Origin: Chromera velia
Lineage: Eukaryota; Sar; Chromeraceae
Direction of reading: 5' to 3'
Length of the DNA: 13,612 nucleotides
NCBI GenBank assembly: GCA_018398765.1
Contig: JAHBMJ010001205.1
Location: forward strand, 2,618 to 16,229
A program made the position numbers and the translations under genes. The notes under the pieces were generated by a model that was given only the letters and a program-made list of their open reading frames with translations, had not been told where the DNA came from and searched no databases. Of the stretch, positions 1-8,481 are shown piece after piece (the first letter of the stretch is position 1; every line of letters begins with the position of its first letter).

Positions 1-739
1 GTATTCGTTATAATGATGACTTCTTACACAAGCTTTCTTCATGCGAGAAACGATGAGAAACGGTCGGATGAAAGGGAGTCCTTACGCCAGATGGTTGCAT
101 TGAAATCAACTCGGATTGATCATATAATGATTGTAACGTAAGCTCCTCTCTCGGGCGCGTCTGCATCAGATCTATTTGTCCGTAATGTTATCCAATCGCC
201 TTTGTTCTCGCTCCCGACCTGCCTCTTCGATGTCTACCACGCGGTGCTGATAAGTGAATAACTTTTGCTCATTCTAGCGAAAACCAACCAACTATGCATG
301 CGGCGCCCAGGAGCCTAGCGCTCTAACTAGGGTTAGACATCCTCTAACTCACGAACTTAGTGACCAACTAACTATTTAAGTTTAGATTTAATTTACTAAG
401 ATAATTTGAATTCAGTTATTCTACTAAGTATTCATGTTGACATGACATTGTACTTAAACATTTATTTATGTGTAATCGAAATTATATAAAAAAAATTGTA
501 AATACAATATTATGTATTATCATAATTGAATGCTAAAAGAACTTAAAAATTGAAATCTCCTGACACTGACATGTTTAGCTTCAATTTTTTCTTTAATATT
601 AATTTTATCTTAAAAGAATCATGTTTTAAAGAATGTCTATAATATTTAAAGGTATATAAACAACGTTGAAATACTATGGAACATCCTATATTTCAAAGTC
701 CAAAATGATGTTAAAGTCCGGTAGGTCTCATTATGTCAT
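1..739. repeat. Long direct repeat, copy 1 (739 bp)
   Basis: Every base of this block reappears at 863-1601 (offset 862). I compared the two line by line and found no difference, including the A8 run in the AT-rich half. The first 340 bases are of mixed composition and the last 400 are strongly AT-rich. No convincing gene is present in either copy. The block ends exactly at the ambiguous base N at 740, so an unmerged contig overlap is a simple explanation. A recent tandem duplication with an 862-bp period is the alternative. Confidence 0.95.
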
Positions 740-740
740 N
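740..740. other. Ambiguous base / probable contig join
   Basis: This is the only N in the window. It sits immediately after the 739-bp repeat copy 1, which is where an assembler would join two contigs that share an overlap. The 122 bases that follow (741-862) are not repeated in the window. Confidence 0.8.
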
Positions 741-862
741 CGTTATGCCCTAACAGTAACCTCTTTTTGGCTTCTTGCGTCTGCTCTCATTTAACTCGCA
801 AGGAGAGTATGGTGCATTGTCTGTCGGGTGGGGTGACGACAAACTGTGTGTGCATAATTCGC
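741..862. other. Unique spacer between the two repeat copies
   Basis: These 122 bases of mixed composition lie between the N and repeat copy 2. A short reading frame runs through here into copy 2 (767-1003), but its product is unremarkable and its downstream half is repeated non-coding-looking DNA, so I do not call a gene. Confidence 0.5.
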
Positions 863-1601
863 GTATTCGTTATAATGATGACTTCTTACACAAGCTTTCT
901 TCATGCGAGAAACGATGAGAAACGGTCGGATGAAAGGGAGTCCTTACGCCAGATGGTTGCATTGAAATCAACTCGGATTGATCATATAATGATTGTAACG
1001 TAAGCTCCTCTCTCGGGCGCGTCTGCATCAGATCTATTTGTCCGTAATGTTATCCAATCGCCTTTGTTCTCGCTCCCGACCTGCCTCTTCGATGTCTACC
1101 ACGCGGTGCTGATAAGTGAATAACTTTTGCTCATTCTAGCGAAAACCAACCAACTATGCATGCGGCGCCCAGGAGCCTAGCGCTCTAACTAGGGTTAGAC
1201 ATCCTCTAACTCACGAACTTAGTGACCAACTAACTATTTAAGTTTAGATTTAATTTACTAAGATAATTTGAATTCAGTTATTCTACTAAGTATTCATGTT
1301 GACATGACATTGTACTTAAACATTTATTTATGTGTAATCGAAATTATATAAAAAAAATTGTAAATACAATATTATGTATTATCATAATTGAATGCTAAAA
1401 GAACTTAAAAATTGAAATCTCCTGACACTGACATGTTTAGCTTCAATTTTTTCTTTAATATTAATTTTATCTTAAAAGAATCATGTTTTAAAGAATGTCT
1501 ATAATATTTAAAGGTATATAAACAACGTTGAAATACTATGGAACATCCTATATTTCAAAGTCCAAAATGATGTTAAAGTCCGGTAGGTCTCATTATGTCA
1601 T
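863..1601. repeat. Long direct repeat, copy 2 (739 bp)
   Basis: This block is identical to 1-739. It runs straight into copia coding sequence: the ATG at 1595 lies inside the repeat and homology to the transposon begins about 1602, the base where the copies diverge. The repeat edge therefore coincides with the truncated 5' edge of the copia element. The AT-rich half (about 1205-1590) has no evident coding potential. Confidence 0.95.
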
Positions 1602-3253
1602 TGAAGGAGTGTTCAGATATGTGTGAAGACTGTTTTGCGTGTAAGGCATTCAACATGCGCAACCGCCGCATCGGCAGAAGGTGGGTGAGAGCAAACCGAC
1701 GTGAAAGGCAGAAGCAAAAGCGGAAGTCGAGTGAGCCAAGCAAGTCCGATTCCCAAGTTGAAGAAGAGATCAGTGAGGGTTCTGCAGAGAGGGCGCCCTC
1801 ACTGGGAGATCTGTCCATACATTTCAACCACGAAGTTGTGTACGATCACACCTTTCCCAAGCAGAGAGGCATGGGGGGGGAGGCAGGTATGTCGGTGATT
1901 ATCGACAAGTCCAGCCGCCGAGTTTCTCTTCGTTCGTTCAAAAGGAAGTATGAGTCGTCCAGGCATCTTCTCTCCTACCACCGCAGGTGGGAGAAGAAGG
2001 GACGGGGGGTGAAAGAAGTCTTTACAGACAACGGGGGTGAGTTTGTGGGGGAAGAGTATCAGGAGACGGTGGAGCGCATCGGTTTTGCATTGACTCTTGG
2101 TCCCTCTTACACCCCAGAGGCTCACGCAGAGGCAGAAAGGGTGAACCAAACCGTGAAGAAGCTGTTGAAAAAAATTATTCTGCAGCTTGGGGTTCCCCCC
2201 TCTTGCTGGCCTGTTTTCATCCCAGGGGTAGAAAATGTCATCAATGAGACCGTCCACTCCATCACTCATTTCTCTCCCAATGCCGTTGTTTACGGCGTCT
2301 CCGAAGGGGTCCCTCCCCTTGCAGTGGGGGATGTTGTTCGTTTTTTGGAGAAAGGACCCATTGTTTCGGGTCTTGCACCAAACAGTCGTATAGGACTGTT
2401 CGGGGGGGTGATAAATCCCTCATGTATGGTAGTCCTCACTCCAATGGACAGAAACGGACGTGTTGGGAGGTGGAGAACAATGCGACTGCACCCTCAGTCT
2501 CTCAAGCTTGAAAGATGGAATGGAATGGGGGGTGACCTTCCATGGTTGGGGTCACGCAGATCGAGAAAGGAAAGAGACAGTAGAGAAGGAGTTGAGGACG
2601 ATTTCGATTTCTCTGACGGAGAGGACCTTGAGTTCGAGGATGATTCCCCTACAGATGGAAAGAGTATCGTTGATAGCACAGATGATCAGAGGGAGAAAGA
2701 CGGCAAGGGAAGTGAGGAACGCCATCGTGATCCCTTACCAACCAGGCATAGCCCTCTGAACGCAGTCATCAAACGGCTCTCGAGTGGTGCCCTTGTTCCT
2801 TTGCAGATTGTGAGGGGGGGGCAGAATGTGAGGAATTCTCTCTGGGATGTCAAACTCGATTTTGATACAGAGGGGAGTACCTCCATCCAGGGGGCGATTG
2901 AGGAGGTCAAGCTGCCTGAGATTGAGCAGCGTTTCCATCTGCTATTAGACGGTAGACTACCACCGGAGGTGCTAGACAGACTGGTGCCTTCGGAGCCGCC
3001 ACCGTCTGAGTCTGGAGAGGGAAGAGGGGCGGGAGATTTTTTTCCCGGTAACATTGATAGGAATGACTCTCTCTTTGGATTTGCTTTGCTTGAGGAAGAG
3101 TCTCGTGAGTCTTCTGATGGAGAGTCTCTTGCAGGCTCTCTGGAAAGTGCAGTAGACAGAGATTTCTTTGATGAGTCAGATATGCAGGAACAGCTTGACG
3201 AAGAGATCGGGGGTGAGGAGTTTGCTCAGTATGCTAAGTTGAGTAAAGAATAG
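1595..3253 (+). pseudogene. Copia integrase (C-terminal part) plus acidic linker
   Basis: Integrase inserts the element's cDNA into the host genome. Near the start is a C-x3-C-x2-C-x2-C cluster (residues 6-16), probably the tail of the HHCC zinc-binding domain; the two His would lie upstream in the lost part. The second catalytic Asp is residue 145, in TDNGGEF. The Glu is residue 181, in AEAERVN, giving the canonical 35-residue spacing. Where the first Asp is expected, after GDLSIHF, there is Asn78 (codon AAC), so the enzyme should be dead. Residues 270-552 are a Glu/Asp/Ser-rich linker of the kind that separates integrase from RT in copia polyproteins. The ATG at 1595 comes from the flanking repeat and is not the native start. 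A TAG at 3251 ends this segment, but the same frame stays open beyond it. Confidence 0.8.
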
Positions 3254-4213
3254 AAGAGAGAAGAAGCTCTCGCTCGTCTCCGGTTTCGTTGGTGCTTTGT
3301 GGTCGCCAAGCGCTCTGCCTTTGCGCAGCAGTGGGTAAAGTCTCTTCGCGCTCACGCTCGTGTAAGTAAGAAAGAGAATGTAGCAAAGGGACATATTCTT
3401 GCAACGCTAGAAGAGATCGCAGCAGGGAGTCATAAACAATCAGATAGCCAGGAGCTGTCTCGTTTTTCTGTTTGCAATGTTTTCAATCTTGACTCACAGA
3501 CAGACTCGCAGGAGGAGATAAAAATGAAAGGCATCACCCTTCGTTGGGTGAGAACATAGAAGATGAAAGGAGGGAAAAGGATTGTAAAGTCTCGTTTGGT
3601 TGCTCGGAAGTTTCAAGACCCTCAAAATAAATCTATTTTTGAGACCTTTTCCGGCACTGCTGATTCTTTTCTCGTTCGTGTTGCTCTCTTTTTTGCTGTC
3701 TCGATGGGTTGGCGTGGCATGAAGGTCGATGTTGCGACTGCGTTCCTGCAGGCACCTCTAGACAAGAGTGAGGCAGTCTGGGTGAAGCTTCCTTCCGATT
3801 TGCCTGTCGATGCATACCCAGGTCTCAAAGCTGGTTGCTTTGTGCATATTGAGAGAGCCGTGTATGGTTTGAAAGATGCGCCAAAGAAGTACACCTCTTT
3901 CTTTAAGAAGAAAGCACAGACAGTCGGGTGGAAGGAAGTAGCTGAGTCGATCTTTCTCAAGACAGACAAGGCAGGAAAACCCTTGGCAGTCATGATCATG
4001 CACGTGGACAATCTCTATGTTCTGTCTACAGATGCAGAGAAGGAAATGGATCTCCTCAGAGGTCTCATGCAGATGAATGAGCCAGAGTACATGGATGATG
4101 GAGATCTCTATGCGTATGTTGGTTTGTCTATTCGTGTGAAGGAAGGGGAGATGAGTCTGGAGCAATCAGACTACATTGCAGACATGGTGAGTCACCTCTC
4201 TCCTGATGAGTAG
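3254..4213 (+). pseudogene. Copia reverse transcriptase
   Basis: The reverse transcriptase copies element RNA into cDNA. The segment continues the integrase frame. It has a Lys/Arg/Ala-rich stretch, a TAG at 3557 in the N-terminal RT signature (RWVRT-stop-KMKGG), then KSRLVARKFQDP, the SGTAD motif, and motif A as KVDVATAFLQAP with Asp at 3728. VYGLKDAP follows, at the place of the family's YGLKQSP. Motif C, normally YVDD, reads HVDN (4001-4012): the second catalytic Asp has become Asn, codon AAT. Together with the stop, this means no active RT. A TAG at 4211 (SPDE-stop-KPLTARD) separates it from RNase H, which continues in frame. The domain is close to full length, with no indels that shift frame. 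Confidence 0.85.
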
Positions 4214-4933
4214 AAGCCACTCACAGCTCGTGATCTTCTCTTGGATGATCCGGAAGAGGAGATCATGGAAGAAGGGTTGCGCAGAGAGCAGCAGAAGGAA
4301 GTGGGGGCATTGGGTTGGGCCTCAAAGACACAACCTCACCTCTCATTCTTGTTCAGTCACATATCGAGAATGAACGGTAAGCCCACCAAACGAACTCTCT
4401 ATGTAGTTAGACGAGCACTCTGGCATGCTTTCTCCCATGCTTGTCCTTTGCGCCTTGTTCTTGTGAAAGGAAAGCCCTGTTTGGTCGTGTGGGTGGATGC
4501 ATGTTACGAAAGAAGACAGAAACAAGGCAGACTAGAGTATGAATTCCAGATTGTCGGGGAGGGAGATTTGAAGGATCTTTCTATTCTTAGAGAAGAGAAT
4601 ACGGTCGTGTGAAGAAGTAAGAGATATGATCGGAAGCTTGCAAGCACGATGGGCGCTGAGCTTCTTGCCATACGGGATGCGGTCAAACAGGCATTTCTGC
4701 ATGCTCTCCTGATGTCGCGTCTGTGGGGGGCAAGTCCGAAAGTTGTGGTTGTGAGTGATAGTCAGCCTCTGCTCAGACAGCTCGCTTCTGGGCAGTGCAC
4801 TGCAGATCCACAGTTACAGGGTGAACTTGAGCTGACCATGCAGATGCTTCGTGATTTAGTGTGTCAAGTAAAGTGGATTGAGACTGGGAGTCAGAGGGCA
4901 GACAGACAAACGAAGTTCCTTCATGATCTGTGA
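4214..4933 (+). pseudogene. Copia RT C-terminal region and RNase H
   Basis: RNase H degrades the RNA strand of the RNA/DNA hybrid. The segment begins with the connection region (EVGALGWASKTQPHLSF matches the family's VGSLLYA..TRPDI pattern). The RNase H acidic residues all seem present: Asp at 4496 in WVDACYE, Glu at 4658 in GAELLA, Asp at 4757 in VSDSQ, and Asp at 4901 in RADRQTK, which corresponds to the usual ADxxTK near the copia C terminus. A TGA at 4610 interrupts a motif (stop-RSKRYDRKLAST) that normally begins with Trp in this family, so the stop probably replaced TGG. The TGA at 4931, shortly after the ADRQTK motif, is where a copia polyprotein normally ends. Confidence 0.8.
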
Positions 4934-5016
4934 ATGATTTCATGCATTGAATTTGCGTGAGTATCGATCGTTTTGAGTTGAGTTCATGCAAGAGATTTAA
5001 TCAATCGAAAGCCTTA

Positions 5017-5045
5017 TCGAAGGTCTTTGTTTCAAGGTCCTTCGA
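5017..5045. repeat. Small inverted repeat between copia stop and candidate LTR
   Basis: TCGAAGG at 5017-5023 is the exact reverse complement of CCTTCGA at 5039-5045, giving a 7-bp stem with a 15-base loop. It lies 84 bases past the copia stop codon. Its role is unknown and chance is possible at this length. Confidence 0.4.
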
Positions 5046-5068
5046 AGGGGTGAATGTGAAATTAAATT

Positions 5069-5331
5069 AGAGGAATGTCAGAATCCGGGGCCGGGATTGG
5101 ACCTGGACGTCAGGCGGGCCGGTTGCGGCACACACGACATAAAAGACCTTCGCGCGATGCATGCGTATGCGTATATTTGCGTCAATTATTTCTGCATATA
5201 TTTCTGTATGTAATTGATCGATCTGTACGAGCATTGAGTTCGAGCTTCATACAGAGTTTGAGATTGAGGCTGGCAGGGCGACTCATCATCCTGTTAATCG
5301 ATTCTATAATAGCCGATTCTTAAGCCGTGTC
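5069..5331 (+). other. Candidate polypurine tract and 3' LTR of the copia element
   Basis: A short purine stretch (AGAGGAA, 5069-5075) is followed at 5076 by TGTCAGAATCC, which resembles the TG-starting ends of copia LTRs. Downstream is a TATA-like CATAAAAG (5138-5145), as expected inside an LTR. The right edge is not defined: a CA at 5331-5332 lies just before the second retrotransposon's ATG. With no 5' LTR in the window there is nothing to compare it with, so this is a positional and motif argument only. The frame-2 ORF across 5075-5323 has no recognisable features. Confidence 0.35.
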
Positions 5332-5925
5332 ATGAGTGAATTCGAGAGGCAGAGCAACGATTCGACTGCTGGAACGTTGCGTGGCGAAAGGTCCAAAAGG
5401 AGGTACCTGACAAACTTTATGAATTCGTTCTCGGAAAAATGGAAGTTTTGGGACTCCGTAGACCTAGAAGCAGAAGCCTCTGACGACCTTGACATCCCAA
5501 CCGACAAACACATTAGTGCAACCCTCCGCCTTGCACTGCTCGCCATCCTAGAAGAGTGCACCCAGAGAATCTAGAGTGATGACCTTGCAGTTGCGGAGCG
5601 GGGGTGGAAAGTGCTCTTCTATTTCCCATCCTTCTTCCTCAGGGTCGACAGGAGAGGGGGGAACGCATCCCTTGTAGCAAGGAGACGCCGAATCTCAGCC
5701 TTCTGGAGGGGGGATTTTGAAGTTCTGGTCTTATCACTGAGATCAGATATTGTTCGAATGAGAGAGAAGCAACTAGAGAAGAGGAAGGGAAGGAAGCCGT
5801 CAAAGCAAGCCACAAAAGACAGCATACGCCGCCATGTCGAGTCCCTCATCAAAGATGGGGCACTCTCAAAAGCTGTCTCCTGCCTAGGCTCCCTGGGCAT
5901 CGCAACGCTAACCATTAAAACATAA
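5332..5925 (+). pseudogene. N-terminal region of the non-LTR element ORF
   Basis: This is the upstream part of the large ORF, before the RT. It is rich in charged residues. After the TAG at 5572 comes a block, WKVLFYFPSFFLRVDRRGG (from about 5605), that resembles the hydrophobic-then-RGG motif upstream of RT in related elements. Then follows a Lys/Arg-rich region (about 5755-5830) that could bind nucleic acid. A TAA at 5923 falls between IATLTIKT and RKLKELHPPR; the second motif (KLxxLHP) belongs to the same ORF, so the stop is internal. The TAA could come from CAA by one C-to-T change, or from TGG by two G-to-A changes. I see no zinc fingers, although R2-type elements often carry them here. 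The true start may be upstream (open to 5218) or lost. Confidence 0.55.
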
Positions 5926-7695
5926 CGTAAGCTGAAAGAACTTCACCCCCCTCGCAGGACCCAATATGAGACCAAGCCCCTTCCCGCAGACCCCCCCCGG
6001 CTAGAGCTCATACTAGACTCCCTCTTCCAAGCAGCTCGCTCAGCCGCCCGTGGCTCTGCACAGGGCATCTCAGGGTGGCGCTACGAACACATCCGCTTCT
6101 TTCTCCCTGGTGACGGGTCAGGGGGGGGGGCGGGATCGTGTGCCCTTCTCACGGTGGCGCAGTGCCTTACAGCGGGCAATGCCCCTCCATCCCTCCTCCG
6201 CTTGCTAGCAAGCGGGAGGTTTTTTGCCCTTAACAAGGATACGAAAGGAGATAAAGTGAGACCAATCACCATCGGGGACGTGCTCCGAAGATGGGTGATC
6301 AAGGCCATCTTAATTGAGTATAGGGAGAAGTTCGAGGAGCACCTCAGCGCTCTTCAGTATGCGGTCAGAACTAGCGCAGGGGCAGATAAAATTTTCTGTG
6401 CCGTCCAAATCTGCTTGCAGCTCTGTCCTAACTCCATCCTCCTTCAAATAGACGCAAACAATGCATTCAACACGTGTGATAGACAGAAAGCGATGGATCA
6501 ATTGCGGAAGCATTTCCCTGAGCTCTATCGTTTCTTTTCCCTCTGGTATGGCACCTCTATCCCCATCTTCTTTCGCGATCAGAAAGGCACATTGCGCATG
6601 TTCTTGAGTCAAGAAGGGATACAGCAAGGAGATGTGGCAGGACCGCTTCTTTTTTGCCTTGGCTTAAAACTGGCACTAGAAAAGTTGCAAAAGAGGCTGC
6701 ACGAGAAGCACGGGAGGGCGGGATGCTTTATAGGTGCATATATGGATGACCTCTCCCTCATTTTTCCTTCCAGCTCTGCTGATTGTTTGACCTCTGCCTG
6801 GTCAGATTGTATCGAAATTTTGGGGAAATATGGCCTGACGCTCAATCTGGGCAAAGATAAGAACGCAGCCTTCTCTCCCAGTTGGAGGGGGAAAACGGAG
6901 AGGGAGATTCTGCAACAACGCCTCCCGGGACTTGAGGTGTCAACAGAGGGTTACAAACTGATGGGGGCAGCAGGAGGGGGGGACACGTTTGTTAACACAC
7001 TGTTTGAAAAGAAGTTGGGGGAGGCCACTAAGCTTGAAAAGCTGGTGGAAGGGTATGGGGACCCCCAGGGCTGCAGTCTGCTCTTCAGGTACTGCATCTT
7101 CCCTAAACTCGTCTACTTGGCCCGAGTGATGGCAGACAGACTACACACTGACGTCTGGGAGCGGGCGGATAAGGAGTTGGGGAACTCTTTTGCCCGTAGT
7201 ATGCGTCTGACCCCAGAAGAATGGATCCAAAAGAAGGAGCACATCTATCTCCCGTTGTGCCAGGGGGGGTTAGGAATCCCTTTCTTCCATCATATCGTGC
7301 CGGCAGCGCTAGTAGGCTGCGGTGCGCAAACCTTTGCCGCAGTCAGAGGCAGGCTTACCGATCAAGGTTTTGCAACGCCAACACAATCGGATTTTGCCGG
7401 CCTGCATTGGGTAAAAAGAGTGGCACAGGCATATACAGACTGCAGAGGGGGGGTGCAGAGGGAACTCGGACAGAACCACATTCCCCGGGTGTTGCAAAGT
7501 GAGTGGAGGGAGAGAATTGATGATTTCCTAATTCATGAGAGGGGGGAGATGCAGCACTTGATGATTGAAGCCCTCCACCTTGTTCGTAGAGAACAACTTC
7601 TGAATACGCTGTCCCCTCCAGGGAAGGCACGTTTGAAGTCTTGTTCAGGCACAGGGGCTTCAGCTTGGCTCACTGCAATGCCGTCCTCTGGATGA
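5926..7695 (+). pseudogene. Reverse transcriptase domain of the non-LTR element
   Basis: This RT would make cDNA at the nicked target. Motifs in order: GISGWRYEHIR (about 6070) and KVRPITIGDVLRR (about 6255) in the RT N-terminal part; motif A LQIDANNAFN with Asp at 6451; motif B GIQQGDVAGPLLF (6616-6654); motif C AYMDDL with both Asp intact (6745 and 6748); motif D GLTLNLGKDKN; then GGLGIPFFHH, a thumb-region motif common in LINEs. Unlike the copia copy, the catalytic residues are unchanged. This stretch is the longest uninterrupted part of the ORF (589 codons) and ends at TGA 7693 (PSSG-stop-TKISPTLF), after which the same frame continues. A translation start inside this segment (GTG at 6154) is not credible because conserved RT sequence lies upstream of it. 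Confidence 0.8.
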
Positions 7696-8481
7696 ACAAA
7701 AATTTCCCCCACGCTTTTCACCACCACCGTTCGTCTCCGTCTGGGTCTTCCCATCCCAGAAATCAAACGGAACCCGATCTGTGCTTGTGGGGCTACGCTA
7801 GACCATGAAGGCTAGCATGTACAGACTTGTGGCACGGGGGGGGGGGTGTGGTGGAGACATAAACAGATGAAAGATGCATTCTGCTCTCTTTTGCAGGGGC
7901 TCCGTCATTGCTATATAACAAGGGAGCCAACCTTTGGACAGCTAGGCTTGTCTACTCCCATCCGTCTCGTCAATGAGAGACAGAAACGTCCCGATTTCCT
8001 TGCAGGTCTCCCATCAGGAGACACCGTACTAGGAGACGTCGCAGTGACCCATCCATTCTCAATTGATGCCAACCGCCTGCAAAGATTCGCAAAAATAGTA
8101 GGGTTGGCAGCAAAGGCGATAGAGAAGGTCAAAAACGACAGGTACGGTGAGATCTGTCATGAAATCGGATTTCGGTTTATTTCTCTTGTGTTTGAGACAT
8201 ATGGGAGACCAGGAGAGGGGACAATTCGTTTTTTGAAAGAGATAGCAAAGTTGGGGGCCGGAAGAGTGAGAGGAGGAGAGGGAGACGAAGCAGTGCAGAC
8301 AAGGCTTATGGACTGGTATTATAAAGTTTTTTCCTGCACGCTACAGCGTTTCGTTACCGCAAATCTTCTCTGTTCAATTCACAGCAGGAAGGGAACCAGA
8401 GGGCCCTTCCAGCCTGAGTGCCTTCTCGGTAGGGAGGTCGCAGCGTTCTCCGGGTCTTTCGACTCGGAGGGCGCAAACTAA
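7696..8481 (+). pseudogene. CCHC knuckle and R2-like endonuclease domain
   Basis: The frame continues from the RT with RLRLGLP, then a zinc knuckle: Cys 7780, Cys 7786, His 7816, Cys 7828 (C-x1-C-x9-H-x3-C). A TAG at 7813 lies inside it, directly before the His. A G10 run (7837-7846) follows without shifting frame. RHKQMKD comes next, then RPDF with Asp at 7993 and GDVAVTHP with Asp at 8035. The two Asp are 14 codons apart, followed by KVKNDRY (8125-8145). This matches the KPD...DVTV...K..KY pattern of R2-type endonucleases, which nick target DNA. The C-terminal part (GFRFISLVFETYGRPGEG and LQRF) is also typical of the family. Calling it a nuclease is by motif comparison only. Confidence 0.65.

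Larger units (their letters stand above)
1602..5075 (+). mobile_element. Ty1/copia-type LTR retrotransposon, 5'-truncated and inactivated
   Basis: One reading frame (frame 2) carries, in order, an integrase zinc-binding remnant, the integrase core, a long acidic linker, a Ty1/copia reverse transcriptase and RNase H. Integrase before RT is the copia order and excludes Ty3/gypsy. The frame is never lost over 3.3 kb. It is cut by TAG at 3251, TAG at 3557, TAG at 4211 and TGA at 4610 before the natural-looking TGA at 4931. Gag, protease and the first part of integrase are missing and are replaced at about 1602 by the 739-bp repeat. No 5' LTR is visible. A candidate 3' LTR starts at 5076. Confidence 0.85.
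5332..8481 (+). mobile_element. Non-LTR retrotransposon with R2-like endonuclease, inactivated
   Basis: A single frame (frame 1) of about 1,050 codons carries an N-terminal region, a reverse transcriptase, a CCHC knuckle and a C-terminal PD-(D/E)xK-type domain. This is the order of R2-like (restriction-like endonuclease) LINEs, which nick a target and prime reverse transcription from it. The frame is open upstream to 5218, and 5332 is its first ATG. Internal stops are TAG 5572, TAA 5923, TGA 7693 and TAG 7813. None is accompanied by a frame change. The natural stop is TAA at 8479. The element follows the copia remnant in the same orientation, about 400 bases after its stop. The ends and any target duplication could not be identified. 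Confidence 0.7.

Noticed and set aside
320-340. CTAGGGTTAGA, also CCCTAGTTTTAACCCTAG near 9090: telomere-like words
   Set aside because: Only one or two imperfect units, with no tandem array of TTTAGGG or a related repeat.
767-1003. A 78-codon open frame on the plus strand
   Set aside because: Most of it lies in the repeated block, it has no recognisable motif, and its composition looks random.
1-1601. The two 739-bp copies as a pair of LTRs
   Set aside because: They lie side by side with only 123 bases between them rather than flanking an element, and nothing similar occurs after the copia polyprotein.
5075-5323. An 82-codon frame beginning with ATG at the copia/LINE junction
   Set aside because: It lies in the candidate LTR, in a different frame from both elements, and has no domain-like features.
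6154-7695. A separate gene beginning with GTG at 6154
   Set aside because: The same frame is open upstream to 5926 and carries RT-family motifs there, so 6154 is internal to a larger ORF.
1595-8481. Alternative nuclear genetic code with UGA and UAG read as Trp
   Set aside because: Normal TGG codons are common in both ORFs, both TAG and TGA occur, one stop is TAA, and catalytic Asp-to-Asn changes in the same copia element indicate decay. Not formally excluded.
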